From Atlantibacter sp. RC6 (GTDB lineage Bacteria; Pseudomonadota; Gammaproteobacteria; Enterobacterales; Enterobacteriaceae): a DNA stretch of 64,000 bases. Below are positions 62,277-64,000 of this stretch, in pieces. Each line of letters opens with the position of its first letter. Positions within the stretch are counted from its first letter, which is position 1. The stretch spans positions 129,579 to 193,578 of the forward strand of contig NZ_JACHZE010000009.1 of NCBI RefSeq assembly GCF_014193285.1, in the 5' to 3' direction. The notes below the pieces were generated by a model. The model was not told the origin of the DNA. It made no database searches and saw nothing but the letters and a program-made list of their open reading frames with translations. Both the position numbers and the translations under genes were made by a program.

Positions 62277-63695
62277 ATGTCACTGTTACATCGTCTCGAC
62301 CGGCTCCCGTTGAGCCGTCCGCATTACATGTTGTTGTTGATAGGTGGACTGGGATACACCTTTGATGGCATGGACGTCGCCATTATTGCTTTTTTACTGC
62401 CCGCCCTGCGCGACGTTTGGTCGCTGAGCGGGGCCGAGCTGGGCCTGGTAGGCTCTGCCACACCGATTGGCGTGCTGATTGGCGCGCTACTGGCGGGCTA
62501 TGTGGGCGACCGCTATGGCCGTAAAACAGTGATGTGCTGGGCGCTGGCGATCTACTGCGTGATGACGCTGGTTGCTGCGTTTTCACCCAACTTTACGGTC
62601 TTCGTTATCGCCCGCGTGCTGGCGGGCGTGGGTACCGGGGCGGAAAGCGTGATTATCGCGCCGTTCCTGAGCGAATTTATCCCCCCGAAAAAACGCGGCT
62701 GGTTTATCGGCTCGCTGGCGGGGTTCTTCTCATTCGGTTTTGTCGGGGCCGCGCTGCTGGGCCGCTTTGTGGTGCCGGAATTTGAAGATGGCTGGCGTTA
62801 TGCGCAGGTGATCACCGCGCTGCCGATCCTGATGCTGCTGTGGTGGCGCCGCAGCCTGCCGGAATCTCCGCGCTTCCTGCTGGGCAAAGGGCGCGCCGAC
62901 GAAGCGCGCGCGATTGTCGAAACGCTGGAGACCCAGGTGATCGCGGCTACCGGCAAACCGTTGCCGCCAGTAGATACGCCGCGTGAGGTTGAGCCCAGGG
63001 TTGCGCCTGCGCCATCGCCGGGCCTGCTTCAGAGTCTGGTGATCATGTTTGGCAGCGCGATGCGTCGCCAGACCACGGTCATCTGGGTGATCTGGTTTGT
63101 GGTGACGTTCTGCTACTACGGATTTTTCGCCTGGATACCGTCATTACTCGTCGAACGCGGTTTCACTGTGACCCGCAGTTTTGAGTTCTCGATCATTATT
63201 TATATTGCGCAGATACCCGGGTATTTCTCCGCCGCCGTCTGCTCCGACTGGCTCGACCGTAAACGCACCATCGCGCTGTATCTGGTGGGCAGCACCATCA
63301 GCGCCTGGTGCCTGAGCCAGGCCGATAGCGCGGGGGCGATTGTCGCCGCCGCCGCGGTACTGTCATTCTTCCTTAACGGCTGCTATGCCGGGTTGTATGC
63401 CTATACGCCGGAGAGTTTCCCTACCGCCATTCGCGCCACCGGCTGCGGTTTCGCCAGCGCTTTTGGTCGTGTGGGCAGCATCATGGCGCCGTCGATTATC
63501 GGGGTGTTCTCAGCATCGCTGGGTTTTGCCGGGGTGTTTACGATGACGACTTCGGTGCTCGCGGCGGGGGTTGTGGTGTTGCTGGCCTGGGGGGTGAATA
63601 CGAAAGGGTATTCGCTGGAGGCGATTACGCCGGAGAAGGGCGGTGAGGCTGTGAAAGGTAAGGGGAATGCCAGGGAGGCCTGGCGGACTCGCTAG
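62277..63695 (+). CDS. MFS transporter of the aromatic-acid/NiaP type
   Basis: A 472-residue transporter with twelve predicted spans. Motifs include FDGMDVAIIAFLLPAL, GYVGDRYGRK, LPESPRFLLGKGRA and YTPESFPTAIRATGCG, typical of metabolite:proton symporters (aromatic acid, nicotinate and related). The cytoplasmic loop of about residues 220-250 is proline-rich. It would import the substrate of the adjacent amidohydrolase. AATGCGCCT precedes the ATG with a weak ribosome site. The C-terminus ends in a basic tail (KGKGNAREAWRTR). Confidence 0.88.
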   Translation: MSLLHRLDRLPLSRPHYMLLLIGGLGYTFDGMDVAIIAFLLPALRDVWSLSGAELGLVGSATPIGVLIGALLAGYVGDRYGRKTVMCWALAIYCVMTLVAAFSPNFTVFVIARVLAGVGTGAESVIIAPFLSEFIPPKKRGWFIGSLAGFFSFGFVGAALLGRFVVPEFEDGWRYAQVITALPILMLLWWRRSLPESPRFLLGKGRADEARAIVETLETQVIAATGKPLPPVDTPREVEPRVAPAPSPGLLQSLVIMFGSAMRRQTTVIWVIWFVVTFCYYGFFAWIPSLLVERGFTVTRSFEFSIIIYIAQIPGYFSAAVCSDWLDRKRTIALYLVGSTISAWCLSQADSAGAIVAAAAVLSFFLNGCYAGLYAYTPESFPTAIRATGCGFASAFGRVGSIMAPSIIGVFSASLGFAGVFTMTTSVLAAGVVVLLAWGVNTKGYSLEAITPEKGGEAVKGKGNAREAWRTR

Positions 63696-63700
63696 GGGGA

Positions 63701-63775
63701 TTGTTCCGTTCGCATGGGTTTAGTGGAATTGTTCCGTTCGCGTGGGTTTAGTGGAATTGTTCCGTTCGCATGGGC
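63701..63775. repeat. 28-bp tandem repeats
   Basis: TTGTTCCGTTCGC recurs at 63701, 63729 and 63757 with a 28-base period; the unit continues as RTGGGTTTAGTGGAA. The first two units are complete and the third is partial (to about 63775). They begin six bases after the MFS stop. Confidence 0.75.
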
Positions 63776-64000
63776 TTTCGGGTCAGTCTCTGGCGCCAGT
63801 GTACGCGAACGGGCCAGGGGGGCTCGCCGCCGCCCCCCTGGCGACCCCGGCTCCCCCGAGCGAAATCGCCGCTTCGCGGTACCCTCAGCTTATCGCGTCC
63901 GGCTCCGGGTCGGGCGCGATGCTACATCCTGTAGCTCGCACCCTCTGGCGGCATCCATGCCGCCAGCCCCGGCCTCCCGCGAACGCTTCGGCGATTTCGA
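63776..64000. other. GC-rich structured non-coding end
   Basis: No gene is supported. Strong hairpins are visible: GCCAGGGGGG / CCCCCCTGGC (63813-63842), GGCGGC / GCCGCC (near 63948-63964) and palindromic segments such as GCGAAATCGCCGCTTCGC. The stretch might be an RNA-rich locus, a repeat family or the edge of an element outside the window. Confidence 0.5.

Noticed and set aside
63701..63775. CRISPR array
   Set aside because: The 28-base units are directly adjacent without unique spacers, there are only about three, and no cas gene is present.

Overview
The window reads as chromosomal DNA from a member of the Enterobacteriaceae. Almost every gene is a close relative of an Escherichia, Salmonella, Klebsiella or Citrobacter gene (hyf hydrogenase, fdhF, fucIKUAO, yeaR/ygbA, tna, gatYZD, nikABCDE). 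Genes are tightly packed and sigma-54 and CRP type sites are common. The species cannot be fixed from the sequence alone.

Bases 1-6604 hold the 3' end of a hydrogenase-4 type (hyf) formate hydrogenlyase operon: hyfG (partial), hyfH, hyfI, hyfJ and a HycI-like maturation protease. A convergent HyfR/FhlA-like sigma-54 activator, a formate channel and a HydN-like ferredoxin follow. The partner enzyme, selenocysteine formate dehydrogenase H (fdhF, with an in-frame TGA and a SECIS hairpin), lies at 48881-51028. Sigma-54 promoters precede focB, the ferredoxin gene and fdhF.

Bases 6744-19062 are an L-fucose (and probably D-arabinose) island. fucO and fucA share one strand with a LacI-type regulator, a second FGGY pentulose kinase and an RbsABC-like ABC importer; fucI, fucK and fucU run divergently. 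The usual FucP symporter and FucR are not present. Two small genes of nitrosative stress type (yeaR-like, ygbA-like) follow.

Bases 20113-23966 are a tryptophanase operon with a recognisable TnaC-type leader peptide, tnaA, an Mtr/TnaB permease and a convergent IclR regulator. Next come an RraA-like aldolase gene, a gene-poor AT-rich stretch, and a sugar cluster of aldose epimerase, sugar porter MFS, DUF5107-TPR protein and a divergent ROK regulator. An L-talarate/galactarate dehydratase with its transporter and LacI regulator follows, then an orphan pair of unknown genes.

Bases 38099-48807 carry the most unusual catabolic cluster. GatZ-, GatD- and GatY-type enzymes, but no galactitol PTS, sit with a FucU-like mutarotase, a complete ribose-type ABC importer, an aldo/keto reductase, a xylulokinase-like kinase and a DeoR regulator. 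It looks like a route in which an imported aldose is reduced, re-oxidised to a ketose, phosphorylated and split by aldolase.

Bases 51344-64000 contain a HigBA-like toxin-antitoxin pair, a complete nikABCDE nickel importer without nikR but with a NikR-type operator, and a divergent Tat-exported transglutaminase/MerT/MerP trio. A chromosomal hok/sok locus, a LysR regulator, an amidohydrolase and an aromatic-acid type MFS transporter follow. The window ends in a structured non-coding stretch with 28-bp tandem repeats.
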